A stretch of 64,000 nt of DNA. Origin: Geodermatophilus sp. DF01-2. Lineage in GTDB: Bacteria > Actinomycetota > Actinomycetes > Mycobacteriales > Geodermatophilaceae. The first letter of the stretch is position 1; every line of letters begins with the position of its first letter. The translations under genes and the position numbers were made by a program. Below the pieces are notes generated by a model, which was not told where the DNA came from, did no database searches, and saw only the letters and a list, made by a program, of their open reading frames with translations. The stretch spans positions 37,624-101,623 of the forward strand of contig NZ_SPQN01000007.1 in the NCBI RefSeq assembly GCF_004571065.1, written 5' to 3'. This document shows positions 26,797 through 34,725 of the stretch, piece by piece.

Positions 26797-26850
26797 GAGG
26801 GGACCCCTCCCGGGTTTCCTCGCGAGCTCGGGGACGCCCTCGAGTGGCCG
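26797..26850. repeat. Intergenic repeat element, copy 7 (partial)
   Basis: After the stop comes GAGGGGACCCCTCCCGGGTTTCCTCGCGAGCTCGGGG; the left arm and core are present but no matching right arm GGGAGGGGCC is found. A truncated copy. Confidence 0.5.
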
Positions 26851-26883
26851 GCGCGGACCCGGTCAGTGGGCGACGAACGAACG

Positions 26884-27105
26884 TCAGCCGTCGACGGTCG
26901 CGATGAGGTCGCCCTCCTGGAGGACCTCTCCCTCGACCACGTGCAACTCCCGCACCGTGCCGGCCCGCTCGGTGAGGACGGGGATCTCCATCTTCATCGA
27001 CTCGAGGATCACCAGGGTGTCACCGGCGGCCACCTCGCTACCGGGTTGCACGAGCACCTTCCAGACGCTCGAGACCATCTCGGCGTGGATCTCCTCGACC
27101 GCCAC
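26884..27105 (-). CDS. Biotin/lipoyl-binding carrier protein (TB7.3-like)
   Basis: 73 residues forming just one biotinyl domain. The biotin acceptor would be Lys38 in LESMKMEIPV, and the flanking sheets fit (VWKVLVQPGSEVAAGDTLVIL; EGEVLQEGDLIATVDG). It corresponds to the mycobacterial TB7.3 single-domain carrier. GTG at 27105 with GGAGG five bases upstream sets the start. The next gene upstream on the same strand is a degenerate biotin carboxylase, separated by 97 bases. Confidence 0.9.
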   Translation of the reverse strand: MAVEEIHAEMVSSVWKVLVQPGSEVAAGDTLVILESMKMEIPVLTERAGTVRELHVVEGEVLQEGDLIATVDG

Positions 27106-27202
27106 CGGCACCTCCCTGGCTGACCTGCGCTCCATCCTGGCATGCACCGCGCTCCGCCCGGGTCCCCTCCTCGGCGTCCCCGAGCGGGCGAGGGGACCAG
27201 TC

Positions 27203-28246
27203 TCACGCCCCCGGGGCCGGGTTGCCGGCCGCCAGCCGGTCGAGGACGGCGCAGACCTCACGGCCGTCGTGCGGAACCCCGGTCTCGCCCAGCCCGCTCA
27301 GCACGTCGCTCGCGGCGCGGGCCGCCGTCGCGGTGTCGGGAGCCCCGGCGCTCACGGTGGCCAGCAGCGCGTCGTACCAGCCGTCCAGGCGATCGCCGCG
27401 GTCGTAACCGCTCACCGACACGACCTCGATGCCCGGCGCGTCGCCGGTGCGCCGTCCCGACTGCGGCAGCCGGCCGGTGACCCGGCCGTCCTGCCCGGGC
27501 GGCAGCGTCGACCGCAACTGGACGGTGACCGCCGGCCGCGGGGCCGGGCCCGACCCGGCGTCGTCGCCCCAGCTGCCCGCGGCGCTGCGCAGCGCGAGCT
27601 CGACGGCGTCCACGCCGTGCGCCCGCTCGAGCACGGCCATGTCGAGGGAGAACCCGGCCGCCACCTCGGCGAGCTCGCCGTCGGGGTCGATGCCGACGGT
27701 GACCAGCCCGCGCCAGCCCACCTCGGGCAGCCGTTTGGCCGCCGACGGCAGCTCGACCGGCTCGTCGGGGGTCCACGACACGCGGGCGATGCCGGCAGCG
27801 CGGTCGCGGGAGACCGGCGTCGTGCAGCGCAGCCCCCCGTCGGTGACCAGCGCGAGGAAGCCACGCTCGCTGGCCGGCTCGACGCCGTCTCCGCCGAGCC
27901 GCTCGAGCACCGCCGCGGACGGTCCGACCCAGGTGAGCCCGGCGGCCACCACCGCACCGGCGAGCCGGGCGTTGCCGGCCAGCGCCGGGGGCACCGGGAG
28001 GACGGCCTCCACGCCGCTGCGCTTGGCGGCCTCGACGATGCGGTCGACGGCGAGGTAGGACTCCGCGGCCGGCGCGGGCCCGAGCAGGATCGCGTCGTCG
28101 GCCAGCCGGACGTGGCGGGCGGAGCGGTCGGCCTCCGAATGGACGGCGACCGTCTTCACGTCCAGGCGCGAGCACGCCGCCACCACCGCGCACGCGGCCG
28201 GGCCGCGACCCGCTACCAGCACGCTCTCGATCCCGACGTCCGCCAC
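27203..28246 (-). CDS. Degenerate biotin carboxylase-like protein
   Basis: 347 residues, against about 450 for an active biotin carboxylase. Residues 1-110 clearly follow the N-terminal domain (VLVAGRGPAACAVVAACSRL, HSEADRSARHVRLADDAILLGPAPAAESYL). The last 75 (WYDALLATVSAGAPDTATAARAASDVL) follow the C-terminal lid. The ATP-grasp middle is shortened: the glycine-rich GGGGKG loop and the catalytic Glu and Arg motifs are absent. Bicarbonate-dependent carboxylation is therefore unlikely; a binding or regulatory role is possible. GTG start. It shares a strand with the biotin carrier gene and may pair with it. Confidence 0.65.
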   Translation of the reverse strand: MADVGIESVLVAGRGPAACAVVAACSRLDVKTVAVHSEADRSARHVRLADDAILLGPAPAAESYLAVDRIVEAAKRSGVEAVLPVPPALAGNARLAGAVVAAGLTWVGPSAAVLERLGGDGVEPASERGFLALVTDGGLRCTTPVSRDRAAGIARVSWTPDEPVELPSAAKRLPEVGWRGLVTVGIDPDGELAEVAAGFSLDMAVLERAHGVDAVELALRSAAGSWGDDAGSGPAPRPAVTVQLRSTLPPGQDGRVTGRLPQSGRRTGDAPGIEVVSVSGYDRGDRLDGWYDALLATVSAGAPDTATAARAASDVLSGLGETGVPHDGREVCAVLDRLAAGNPAPGA

Positions 28247-28345
28247 GTCCCGACCGCCTTCCCCCAGCGTCAGTGCTCCGGCTCCCAGCCTGACCGCTCG
28301 CCCCGCCGGACCGCCACAGGGAGGCGGCGGCGCGCCGGGCCGTGA

Positions 28346-28360
28346 GAGGCTGGGAGCCTC
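28346..28360. other. Small hairpin upstream of bL37
   Basis: GAGGCT GGG AGCCTC is a perfect six-bp stem in the 226-base divergent gap between the biotin carboxylase-like gene and bL37. Otherwise this gap shows no recognised element. It may belong to the bL37 leader. Confidence 0.3.
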
Positions 28361-28472
28361 AGCCCGACGGGTCCCCCGGCGTCGCACCGCTACACGCGTT
28401 CCGGGTCACCTGCGCGGGTGTCCAGGGGCCCGGCAGCGGGCCTGCAACAGCGACGAGGAGAGGAGGGCAGCG

Positions 28473-28547
28473 ATGTCCAAGCGTGGACGCAAGCGGCGCT
28501 CTCGCAAGGGGAACAAGGCCAACCACGGCAAGCGGCCCAACGCCTGA
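28473..28547 (+). CDS. Large-subunit ribosomal protein bL37
   Basis: A 24-residue, strongly basic peptide (MSKRGRKRRSRKGNK, then ANHGKRPNA) identical in pattern to actinobacterial bL37, a small protein of the 50S subunit found in mycobacterial ribosome structures. AGGAGG stands about eight bases before the ATG. It is followed by a repeat element and a long terminator. Because it is so short it is easily missed; the match to the conserved KANHGKRPN end makes the call secure. Confidence 0.88.
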   Translation: MSKRGRKRRSRKGNKANHGKRPNA

Positions 28548-28548
28548 G

Positions 28549-28700
28549 GGAGCCCCCCTGCCCCCGCCACTCGTAAGAGAACCCCGCCCTCCCCACCCCT
28601 GTGCAAGCTCGGGGCGGTGCCCTGGACGGGGCCGGGCGGGATCCTGCAGGAGGCCGCCCGTCCTCCCCACCCCTCGCAGGCCGGGTCCGGGACGGGCGTA
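28549..28700. repeat. Intergenic inverted-repeat element, copy 8 (two units)
   Basis: Unit one has a GAACCCCGCCC left arm with GGACGGGGCC as right arm (one mismatch). Unit two has perfect arms CGCCCGTCC (28655-28663) and GGACGGGCG (28690-28698), a third arm variant with pairing intact. It begins just after the bL37 stop. Confidence 0.68.
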
Positions 28701-28702
28701 CA

Positions 28703-28743
28703 CGCGAGAGGCCCAGAACCCGACGGGTTCTGGGCCTCTCGCG
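28703..28743. terminator. Bidirectional terminator between bL37 and rsrA
   Basis: Perfect 19-bp inverted repeat (28703-28721 and 28725-28743) with a three-base loop GAC. It lies between convergent bL37 and rsrA. Confidence 0.8.
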
Positions 28744-28755
28744 CGCGACGGTCCT

Positions 28756-29100
28756 TCAGGCGGTGGGGCGCTCCTGCGTCCGCTCGATCGTGACCCGTTC
28801 GACGCTGACCTGGGTGCCGTCCTCCTCGAAGGAGACGCTGGTCAGCTGCAGCTTGATCCGGTCGCGCAGACCAGGCGGCGGCGCGTCGCCCCCGCAGCGG
28901 CGGCGGACCAGGGCCTTGAACTCCTGCTCGATGCCGAACTGGCGCAGGCACCCCGAGCAGTCCTCGAGGTGCTCGGCGATGACGTCGCGCCGGGCCTGGT
29001 CGGTCTCGTGGTCGAGGAACTCGAACACGTGGGACAGCACGTCGTCGCAGGAGTCGATCGAGATCGGCTCGCCGCCGCCGGGACGCTGGTCGCTGGTCAC
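28756..29100 (-). CDS. rsrA: Mycothiol-system zinc anti-sigma factor RsrA/RshA
   Basis: 114 residues. The zinc anti-sigma signature is His44-x3-Cys48-x2-Cys51 (HLEDCSGC), with an additional Cys18 as in RsrA. On disulfide stress such factors lose zinc and release SigR/SigH. The GTG start overlaps the sigR stop by four bases (GTGA), giving stoichiometric coupled translation. The long tail after residue 70 is charged and unremarkable. Confidence 0.93.
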   Translation of the reverse strand: MTSDQRPGGGEPISIDSCDDVLSHVFEFLDHETDQARRDVIAEHLEDCSGCLRQFGIEQEFKALVRRRCGGDAPPPGLRDRIKLQLTSVSFEEDGTQVSVERVTIERTQERPTA

Positions 29101-29804
29101 GAGCGGCTCGCCTCCTCCCCGGCGCCGGCACGGACGAAGCCACGCTCGCGGGCGTAGTCGGCGAGCAGCTTCTGCAGGCCGCGACGACCGCGGTGCAGCC
29201 GGGACATCACCGTGCCGATGGGCGTACCCATGATCTCGGCGATCTCCTTGTAGGCGAAGCCCTCGACGTCGGCGAGATAGACCGCCAGACGGAAGTCCTC
29301 CGGCAGCTGCTGGAGGGCCTCCTTGATGTCGGAGTCCGGAAGGTGGTCCAGCGCCTCGATCTCGGCCGACCGCAGGCCGCTGGAGGTGTGCTCCTCGGCG
29401 GCGTAGAGCTGCCAGTCCTGCACCTGGTCGGTCGGGTACTGCTGCGGCTGGCGCTGCCTCTTGCGGTAGCTGTTGATGTAGGTGTTGGTCAGGATCCGGT
29501 ACAGCCAGGCCTTGAGGTTGGTGCCCTCGGCGAACTGGTGGAACGCCGAGTAGGCCTTGACGAACGTCTCCTGCACGAGGTCCTCGGCGTCGGCCGGGTT
29601 GCGGGTCATCCGCAGGGCGGCCGGGTACAGCTGGTCGAGGAAGGGCAGGGCGTCGCGCTCGAACCGCGCGTCGCGCTCGGCCCGCGTCTCGTCGACCTCC
29701 GCCCGGCTGCCGTCCGACCGCGCCGCGGGGGTCTCGACCGGGGTCGCGGCGGCGGACTCCACCGGCTCGACGCCGGGCGTCTGGTCCGCGGACTCCTCAG
29801 GCAC
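29097..29804 (-). CDS. sigR: RNA polymerase sigma factor SigR/SigH (ECF, thiol-oxidative stress)
   Basis: 235 residues from GTG 29804. An acidic N-terminal tail is followed by region 2 ([29 protein letters not shown] ... [22 protein letters not shown]) and region 4 ([40 protein letters not shown]). The sequence closely fits SigR of Streptomyces and SigH of mycobacteria, which activate thioredoxin and mycothiol genes. An in-frame GTG at 29936 would add 44 residues and sits just after a SigR-type promoter, so a long isoform is likely too. GAGAGGA precedes the inner GTG. Confidence 0.94.
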   Translation of the reverse strand: MPEESADQTPGVEPVESAAATPVETPAARSDGSRAEVDETRAERDARFERDALPFLDQLYPAALRMTRNPADAEDLVQETFVKAYSAFHQFAEGTNLKAWLYRILTNTYINSYRKRQRQPQQYPTDQVQDWQLYAAEEHTSSGLRSAEIEALDHLPDSDIKEALQQLPEDFRLAVYLADVEGFAYKEIAEIMGTPIGTVMSRLHRGRRGLQKLLADYARERGFVRAGAGEEASRS

Positions 29805-29945
29805 CGACCGTCCTCTCTGCGGCACCCGGGGGCGGGCCACCGCTTCCGACGATCCTAGCCGCGCGGCATCGGGCCGGCCCGGGGGCCGCCGGAGCGCGGA
29901 GCGCTGGCGGGCGCTGGTGGAGAGGGTGTTGCTCACGTGCGGTGC

Positions 29946-29972
29946 AACCGTCCCGGCGGCGCTCCCCATTCC
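29946..29972 (-). promoter_or_regulatory. Putative SigR-dependent promoter of sigR
   Basis: On the minus strand, GGAAT (29972-29968) and GTT (29948-29946) are separated by 19 bases, close to the SigR/SigH consensus GGAAT-N18-GTT. The predicted transcript start falls within a few bases of the upstream in-frame GTG at 29936. This would form the autoregulatory promoter known for these sigma factors. Confidence 0.55.
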
Positions 29973-29984
29973 CCACCGGCCCTC

Positions 29985-30175
29985 TCCAGGGCACCTCGTC
30001 CGTCCCGGGCTCCGTCCCTCTGCAGGGTCCCGTCGGCCCCGTCCCGGGTCCCTGCCCCGAGCCCGCGAGGGGTGGGGAGGACGGGGTCCTTGCACGAGCC
30101 GTGGGGGCAGGGGGTCCGCGACGAGGGGTGGGGGATGGGGTCCTCTGGCGAGCGGTGGGCAGGAGGGGGTCCTCA
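29985..30175. repeat. Intergenic inverted-repeat element, copy 9 (several units)
   Basis: Arms GGCCCCGTCC (30035-30044) and GGACGGGGTCC (30079-30089) pair around a CGAGCCCGCGAGGGGTGGGG core, in reverse orientation relative to most copies. It is followed by three more right ends, GGGGGTCC, GGGGTCC and GGGGGTCC. Occupies most of the 385-base gap between sigR and ybaK; the remainder holds the sigR promoter. Confidence 0.68.
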
Positions 30176-30181
30176 TAGGCT
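30176..30181 (+). promoter_or_regulatory. -10 element TAGGCT, leaderless YbaK gene
   Basis: TAGGCT lies eight bases before GTG 30190, immediately past the GGGTCCTC end of a repeat element, as at the GNAT gene at 26290. Confidence 0.5.
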
Positions 30182-30189
30182 CCGGTGCC

Positions 30190-30663
30190 GTGGCGGCGAC
30201 CCCCGCGGTGCGGGCTCTCGAGCGGGCCCGGGTGGCCCACACTCTGCACCCGTACGACCCCGGGCACCCTGCCGGCCAGGGGCACGGCGAGGCCGCGGTG
30301 GCCGCGCTCGGCGCCGATCCCCGACAGGTGCTCAAGACCCTGGTGGCCCGGGTGGACGGCGTGCTCACCGTCGCCGTCGTCCCGGTCAGCGGCACCCTCG
30401 ACCTCAAGGCGCTCGCCACGGCCACGGGCTGCCGCAAGGCGGCGATGGCCGACCCGGCCGACGCCGAGCGGGCGACCGGTTACGTGCTCGGCGGGATCAG
30501 CCCGCTGGGACAGCGCAGGGCGCTGCCGACCGTCGTCGACGAGTCGGCGCTGGGCTTCGCCACGGTCCTGGTCAGCGCCGGGCGGCGGGGCCTGCAGGTG
30601 GAGCTGGCCCCGGCCGACCTCGTGCGGCTCACCCGCGCCCGCACGGCCCCGATCGGCCGCTAG
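30190..30663 (+). CDS. ybaK: Cys-tRNA(Pro)/Cys-tRNA(Cys) deacylase YbaK
   Basis: 157 residues, the YbaK/EbsC fold. Diagnostic elements are [20 protein letters not shown] with the conserved catalytic-site Lys, [35 protein letters not shown] and the terminal [16 protein letters not shown]. It hydrolyses mischarged Cys-tRNA(Pro), acting in trans with prolyl-tRNA synthetase. The start follows a -10 box by eight bases. Stop is followed at once by a nested GGACC repeat element. Confidence 0.9.
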   Translation: MAATPAVRALERARVAHTLHPYDPGHPAGQGHGEAAVAALGADPRQVLKTLVARVDGVLTVAVVPVSGTLDLKALATATGCRKAAMADPADAERATGYVLGGISPLGQRRALPTVVDESALGFATVLVSAGRRGLQVELAPADLVRLTRARTAPIGR

Positions 30664-30783
30664 CGGAAGGACCTCTCGGCGGCCCCTCTGCAGCAGAAGG
30701 ACCCCGTCCTCCCCACCCTTCGCAGGCTCAGGGCGGGACCCGGGACGGGGCCAGCGAGCGGAGGGCGGGGGGCAGAGGGGCCT
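30664..30783. repeat. Intergenic inverted-repeat element, copy 10 (nested)
   Basis: Inner arms GGACCCCGTCC (30699-30709) and GGACGGGGCC (30743-30752); outer perfect arms GGCCCCTCTGC (30681-30691) and GCAGAGGGGCC (30772-30782). One element therefore lies wholly inside another. Spans the full gap between two convergent genes, from stop codon to stop codon. Confidence 0.78.
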
Positions 30784-30786
30784 TGT

Positions 30787-32337
30787 TCAGGAGCCGGGGG
30801 CCGCGTACGGGGTCAGCAGCTGGTCGACGGGCGCGTGGTCGTCGGTGAGCACCTCGGCGTCCCCGATGAACTCGGTCAGCTCCTCGCCCGCGGCCACCTG
30901 CCAGGTCAGGTCGTGGTCGCGCAGCGCCGCGCCGATCGCGTCGAGCGGGAGGGGCTGCTGCGAGGCGACGGCGACGACGTTGCCGCCGTCCTCCCCCGCG
31001 AGGACGGCGTCCGTGGCGAGCAGCGCCACGTGCGGGAAGACGGCGCGCAGCGTGGCCAGCTCGGCCCGGACGAAGGCCATCGGCGGGTGGTCGATGAGGT
31101 TGGCGACGTAGACTCCGTCGTCGGTGAGGGCCCGGTCGACCAGCTCCAGCGCCTCGACGGTGGTCAGCTGCCAGGGCACCGAAAGCCCGCCGAAGGCGTC
31201 GCCCACGACGAGGTCGCGTTGCCCGGGCGGCTCCTGCGCCAGCCCCACCCGCGCATCGGTCACCTCGACCTGCAGCAGCTCCGACTCGACGAGCCCCAGC
31301 TGCTCGCGGTCCATCTCGACGACCCCGGGGTCGACCTCGAGCACCAGGCTGGACGTGCCCGGCCGGACCGCGGCGAGGTAGCGCGGCACGGTCGCCCCGC
31401 CGCCGCCGAGGTGCAGGGCGGACAGGGGCTCGCCCTCAGGGGCCATCGCGTCGGTCACCGCGGCGATCGCCCGGACGTACTCGAACTCCAGGTACGTGGG
31501 GTCGGCCAGGTCGACGTAGGAGTGCCGCAGCGTGTCGAGCATCAGCACCCGGCCGGTCTCCCGCTCGGGGTCGGCCACCACCCGCGCGCAGTGGTAGGCG
31601 GTCTCGGCCTCGCAGCGACTCGGGGCGACCGCCGCCAGCAGCGTGCCGGCCACGGCCAGCAGGAGCAGCGCCGGAGGGACCCGCCCGACCCCGCCACCCG
31701 CCCGGCGGCGCAGCAGGACCCCGACCGCGACGCCGACGAGCACGGTGACCACCCCGGTGCCGACCAGGATGCCGCTGGTCGGGAACACCGCGACGAGCAG
31801 GAAGCCGGTGAGGAAGGTGGCCGCGATCCCGCCGAGGGTCCCGATGCCGGACAGCCGGCCGACCACCGAGCCGGTCTCGGCGAGGCTGGCCAGCTGCAGC
31901 TTGACCACCATCGGCGGCACGGCGGAGAGCAGCGCCGCGGGGACGACGACGGCGACCGCGGCGAGCAGCAGCACACTGCCGGCGTCGGCGCCGGTCAGCA
32001 GCGCCCCGGCGAAGCGCACCAACGGCAGGACGGCGACGACGAGCGCGCCGCCGGCGACCATCAGCGGCGCGATCAGCCGGCGGGGGTCGGTGCGGTCGGC
32101 CAGCGCGCCGCCCATCCACGCCCCCACCGCGATCGCGGCCAGCGCGAAGCCGATCACGGCGGTGTTGGTCTGCAGGGTGACGCCGACGTAGGGAGCGATC
32201 AACCGTAGCCCGGCGATCTCCATCACCAGCACGGCGCCGGAGGTCAGGAAGGTGACGACGACGGCCACCCAGTCGGGCAGCGCGGTGGAGCGGACCCGGT
32301 CCTCGGCGGCGGAGAGGGCCTCCTCGGTGCCGGCCAC
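30787..32337 (-). CDS. Fused MFS-type transporter/spermidine synthase-like protein
   Basis: 516 residues. Roughly residues 20-245 contain seven or eight membrane helices, including MEIAGLRLIAPYVGVTLQTNTAVIGF. Residues 270-500 form a methyltransferase-like spermidine synthase domain with LHLGGGGATVPRYLA, VLEVDPGVV and VVGDAFGGLSVPW. Such fusions are widespread and uncharacterised. The active-site Asp of true spermidine synthases is at best partly conserved, so polyamine synthesis should not be assumed. GTG start one base after the SRAP stop, so the two form an operon. Confidence 0.85.
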   Translation of the reverse strand: MAGTEEALSAAEDRVRSTALPDWVAVVVTFLTSGAVLVMEIAGLRLIAPYVGVTLQTNTAVIGFALAAIAVGAWMGGALADRTDPRRLIAPLMVAGGALVVAVLPLVRFAGALLTGADAGSVLLLAAVAVVVPAALLSAVPPMVVKLQLASLAETGSVVGRLSGIGTLGGIAATFLTGFLLVAVFPTSGILVGTGVVTVLVGVAVGVLLRRRAGGGVGRVPPALLLLAVAGTLLAAVAPSRCEAETAYHCARVVADPERETGRVLMLDTLRHSYVDLADPTYLEFEYVRAIAAVTDAMAPEGEPLSALHLGGGGATVPRYLAAVRPGTSSLVLEVDPGVVEMDREQLGLVESELLQVEVTDARVGLAQEPPGQRDLVVGDAFGGLSVPWQLTTVEALELVDRALTDDGVYVANLIDHPPMAFVRAELATLRAVFPHVALLATDAVLAGEDGGNVVAVASQQPLPLDAIGAALRDHDLTWQVAAGEELTEFIGDAEVLTDDHAPVDQLLTPYAAPGS

Positions 32338-32338
32338 C

Positions 32339-33085
32339 TCAGAAGAGCGCGGGCTGGTCGGCCGGCGGGCTGACCGACTCCGCGCGGGCCACCAGCTCCG
32401 GACCGTTGTTGGCCACGTTGTTCACCGCGGCGCCCACCGGTCGCAGCTCCAGCCCCTCCACCAGTTCCGGCGGGGTGGGTGCGGCCAGCGCCTCGACGTC
32501 CTCCCGGGCCGGGTCGAGCCACTCCCCCCAGCGTTCCGGCGGCAGCACCAACGGCATCCGCTCGTGGATCTCGGTGAGCGCGCCGACGGCGGGGGCGGTC
32601 ACCACGGTGCAGGTGTAGAAACGGTCCTCCCCGCTCCCCCACACCTCCCACAGGCCGGCGAAGGCGAGCACCGAGCCGTCCTCGGGGGTGATGAAGTACG
32701 GCTGCTTGCCCGGCCCGTCGAGCCGCTTGGCCCACTCGTACCAGCCGTCGGCGGGGACCAGGCAGCGCCGCGACCGCGCCGCGGAGCGGAACGCCGGCTT
32801 GTCTGCCAGCGACTCGACGCGCGCGTTGAGCATCCGGTTGCCCACCGAGACGTCCTTGGCCCAGGAGGGCACCAGGCCCCAACGGACGACGCGCAGCTCC
32901 CGGTGCCCCTCACCGGTGGGGCGCCCCTCGGGGTCGCGCTCCTTCTTCCAGCGCACGACGTGCACGTCCTTGGTCGGCGCGACGTTGTGGTCGGCCGGCA
33001 GTGCCGGTTGCCCCTCGGCCCGGACGGCCTCGAACTCCAGGACGAGGTCCTCCGGACGGCGGCTGGCGGCGTAGCGGCCACACAC
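32339..33085 (-). CDS. SRAP family abasic-site DNA-protein crosslinker (YedK/HMCES)
   Basis: 248 residues. After Met removal Cys2 (MCGRYA) is the conserved nucleophile that links covalently to abasic sites in single-stranded DNA. NARVES and the catalytic HERMPLVL are also present, as in E. coli YedK and human HMCES. Protects abasic sites during replication. The C-terminal VNNVANNGPE closes the fold. GTG start. First gene of the pair with the spermidine-synthase-like fusion; the M. tuberculosis homologue lies likewise beside aroA. Confidence 0.93.
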   Translation of the reverse strand: MCGRYAASRRPEDLVLEFEAVRAEGQPALPADHNVAPTKDVHVVRWKKERDPEGRPTGEGHRELRVVRWGLVPSWAKDVSVGNRMLNARVESLADKPAFRSAARSRRCLVPADGWYEWAKRLDGPGKQPYFITPEDGSVLAFAGLWEVWGSGEDRFYTCTVVTAPAVGALTEIHERMPLVLPPERWGEWLDPAREDVEALAAPTPPELVEGLELRPVGAAVNNVANNGPELVARAESVSPPADQPALF

Positions 33086-33218
33086 GGTGGTACCTCCAGG
33101 TCGGGCCGACGGATGCGGTCACCCGCGACTGTAGGCCGGGACGGCGACGGTTCCCGGCGGATAGGAGCGGGCAGGCAGGGGGTTCGACGTCCCGCCGCCG
33201 AGAGACGAGGATCACCCC

Positions 33219-34682
33219 GTGACCGCGACCCAGCACCCACCGACCGAGCACCCGAAGACCGCCAGCGACGCCGCGGAGCGCCGCTACGCCACGGTCAACC
33301 CGTACACCGGGGAGACCGAGAAGGAGTTCCCCTTCACCCCCACCGAGGAGATCGACGGGATCATCGGGCGGGCCCACTCCGCCTACCAGGAGTGGCGCGC
33401 CCGCCCGGTCGAGGAGCGTGCCGCCGTCGTGCGGTGCGCCGCCGAGCTCATGGACGAACGCCGCGACGACCTCGCCGCCCTCATCACCACCGAGATGGGC
33501 AAGCGCCGCGAGGAGGCCACCGGCGAGCTGTACCTCTGCTCGATGATCCTCAAGTACTACGCCGACAACGGCCCCGACTTCCTCGAACCGACGTCCATCC
33601 AGCCGCTGATGGGCAAGGGCGAGGCGGTCGTCGAGACCCGGCCGATCGGCGTGCTGCTGGCGATCGAGCCGTGGAACTACCCCTTCTACCAGGTGGTCCG
33701 CGTGGCTGGCCCGAACCTGGTGCTGGGCAACACCGTCATCCTGAAGCACGCGGAGATCACCCCGCAGTGCGCCGTGGCCATCGAGCAGCTGTTCACCGAC
33801 GCCGGTGCGCCCGAGGGCGTCTTCACCAACACGTTCCTGCGCATCGCCGACGTCGAGCAGGTCATCGCCGACCCGCGCATCCAGGGCGTGACCCTGACCG
33901 GCAGCGAGCGCGCCGGCAGCGCGGTCGGCGCCCTGGCCGGCAAGCACCTCAAGAAGTCGGTGCTGGAGCTGGGCGGCAGCGACCCGTTCATCGTCCTCGA
34001 CGCCGAGGACATGCCCGCCACGATCAAGGCCGCGACGATGGGCCGGATGCAGAACACCGGCCAGGCCTGCACCGCGTCGAAGCGGCTGATCGTCACCGAG
34101 GAGCTCTACGAGCCCTTCGTCGCCGGCCTCAAGCAGGCGTTCTCCACCTTCTCCCCCGGCGATCCGGCCGATCCGTCGACGTCGCTGGCCCCGCTGTCGA
34201 GCGAGCGGGCCGCGCAGGACCTGCACGCGCAGATCCAGGACGCCGTCGACAAGGGCGCCACGGTGGTCACCGGCGGGAGGCGCCCCGACCAGCCGGGCGC
34301 GTTCGTCGAGGCGACGATCCTCACCGACGTCACCCCGGAGATGCGGGCGTTCCGCGAGGAGCTGTTCGGCCCCGCGGCCGTCGTCTACAAGGTGAAGGAC
34401 GCCGAGGAGGCCGTCGCGCTGGCCAACGACAGCGACTTCGGCCTCGGCGCCACGGTCATGAGCAGCGACGTGGACCGCGCGCGCTCGGTGGCCGAGCGGC
34501 TCGAGGCCGGGATGGTCTGGATCAACCAGCCCACCGGCTCCTCGCCCGAGCTGCCCTTCGGCGGCGTGAAGCGATCCGGTTACGGCCGCGAGCTCTCCGA
34601 GCTGGCCATGTTCGAGTTCGCCAACCGGCGGCTGGTCCGCACCGTTCCGGTGAAGAAGGCGGACAAGCCGGCCGGCGGCTGA
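33219..34682 (+). CDS. gabD: NAD(P)-dependent aldehyde dehydrogenase, succinate-semialdehyde type
   Basis: 487 residues. The catalytic Cys284 is in [11 protein letters not shown], the general base Glu250 in LELGGSDPF, and the coenzyme region contains EPWNYPFYQ and [10 protein letters not shown]. Closest in style to the short-type succinate-semialdehyde dehydrogenases (GabD1-like), which lead GABA or the Kgd product succinic semialdehyde to succinate. With the Kgd protein in the same window this would complete a decarboxylase bypass of the TCA cycle, by inference. GTG start; a GAGG lies about nine bases ahead. Confidence 0.88.
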   Translation: MTATQHPPTEHPKTASDAAERRYATVNPYTGETEKEFPFTPTEEIDGIIGRAHSAYQEWRARPVEERAAVVRCAAELMDERRDDLAALITTEMGKRREEATGELYLCSMILKYYADNGPDFLEPTSIQPLMGKGEAVVETRPIGVLLAIEPWNYPFYQVVRVAGPNLVLGNTVILKHAEITPQCAVAIEQLFTDAGAPEGVFTNTFLRIADVEQVIADPRIQGVTLTGSERAGSAVGALAGKHLKKSVLELGGSDPFIVLDAEDMPATIKAATMGRMQNTGQACTASKRLIVTEELYEPFVAGLKQAFSTFSPGDPADPSTSLAPLSSERAAQDLHAQIQDAVDKGATVVTGGRRPDQPGAFVEATILTDVTPEMRAFREELFGPAAVVYKVKDAEEAVALANDSDFGLGATVMSSDVDRARSVAERLEAGMVWINQPTGSSPELPFGGVKRSGYGRELSELAMFEFANRRLVRTVPVKKADKPAGG

Positions 34683-34713
34683 GCGTGCGCGCGGTGCGGC
34701 GTCCCGGACCCGG

Positions 34714-34719
34714 CAGGAT
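34714..34719 (+). promoter_or_regulatory. -10-like CAGGAT before aroA
   Basis: CAGGAT lies six bases before GTG 34726; a variant -10 with leaderless spacing. Weaker than the TANNNT examples. Confidence 0.35.
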
Positions 34720-34725
34720 GGTGCT

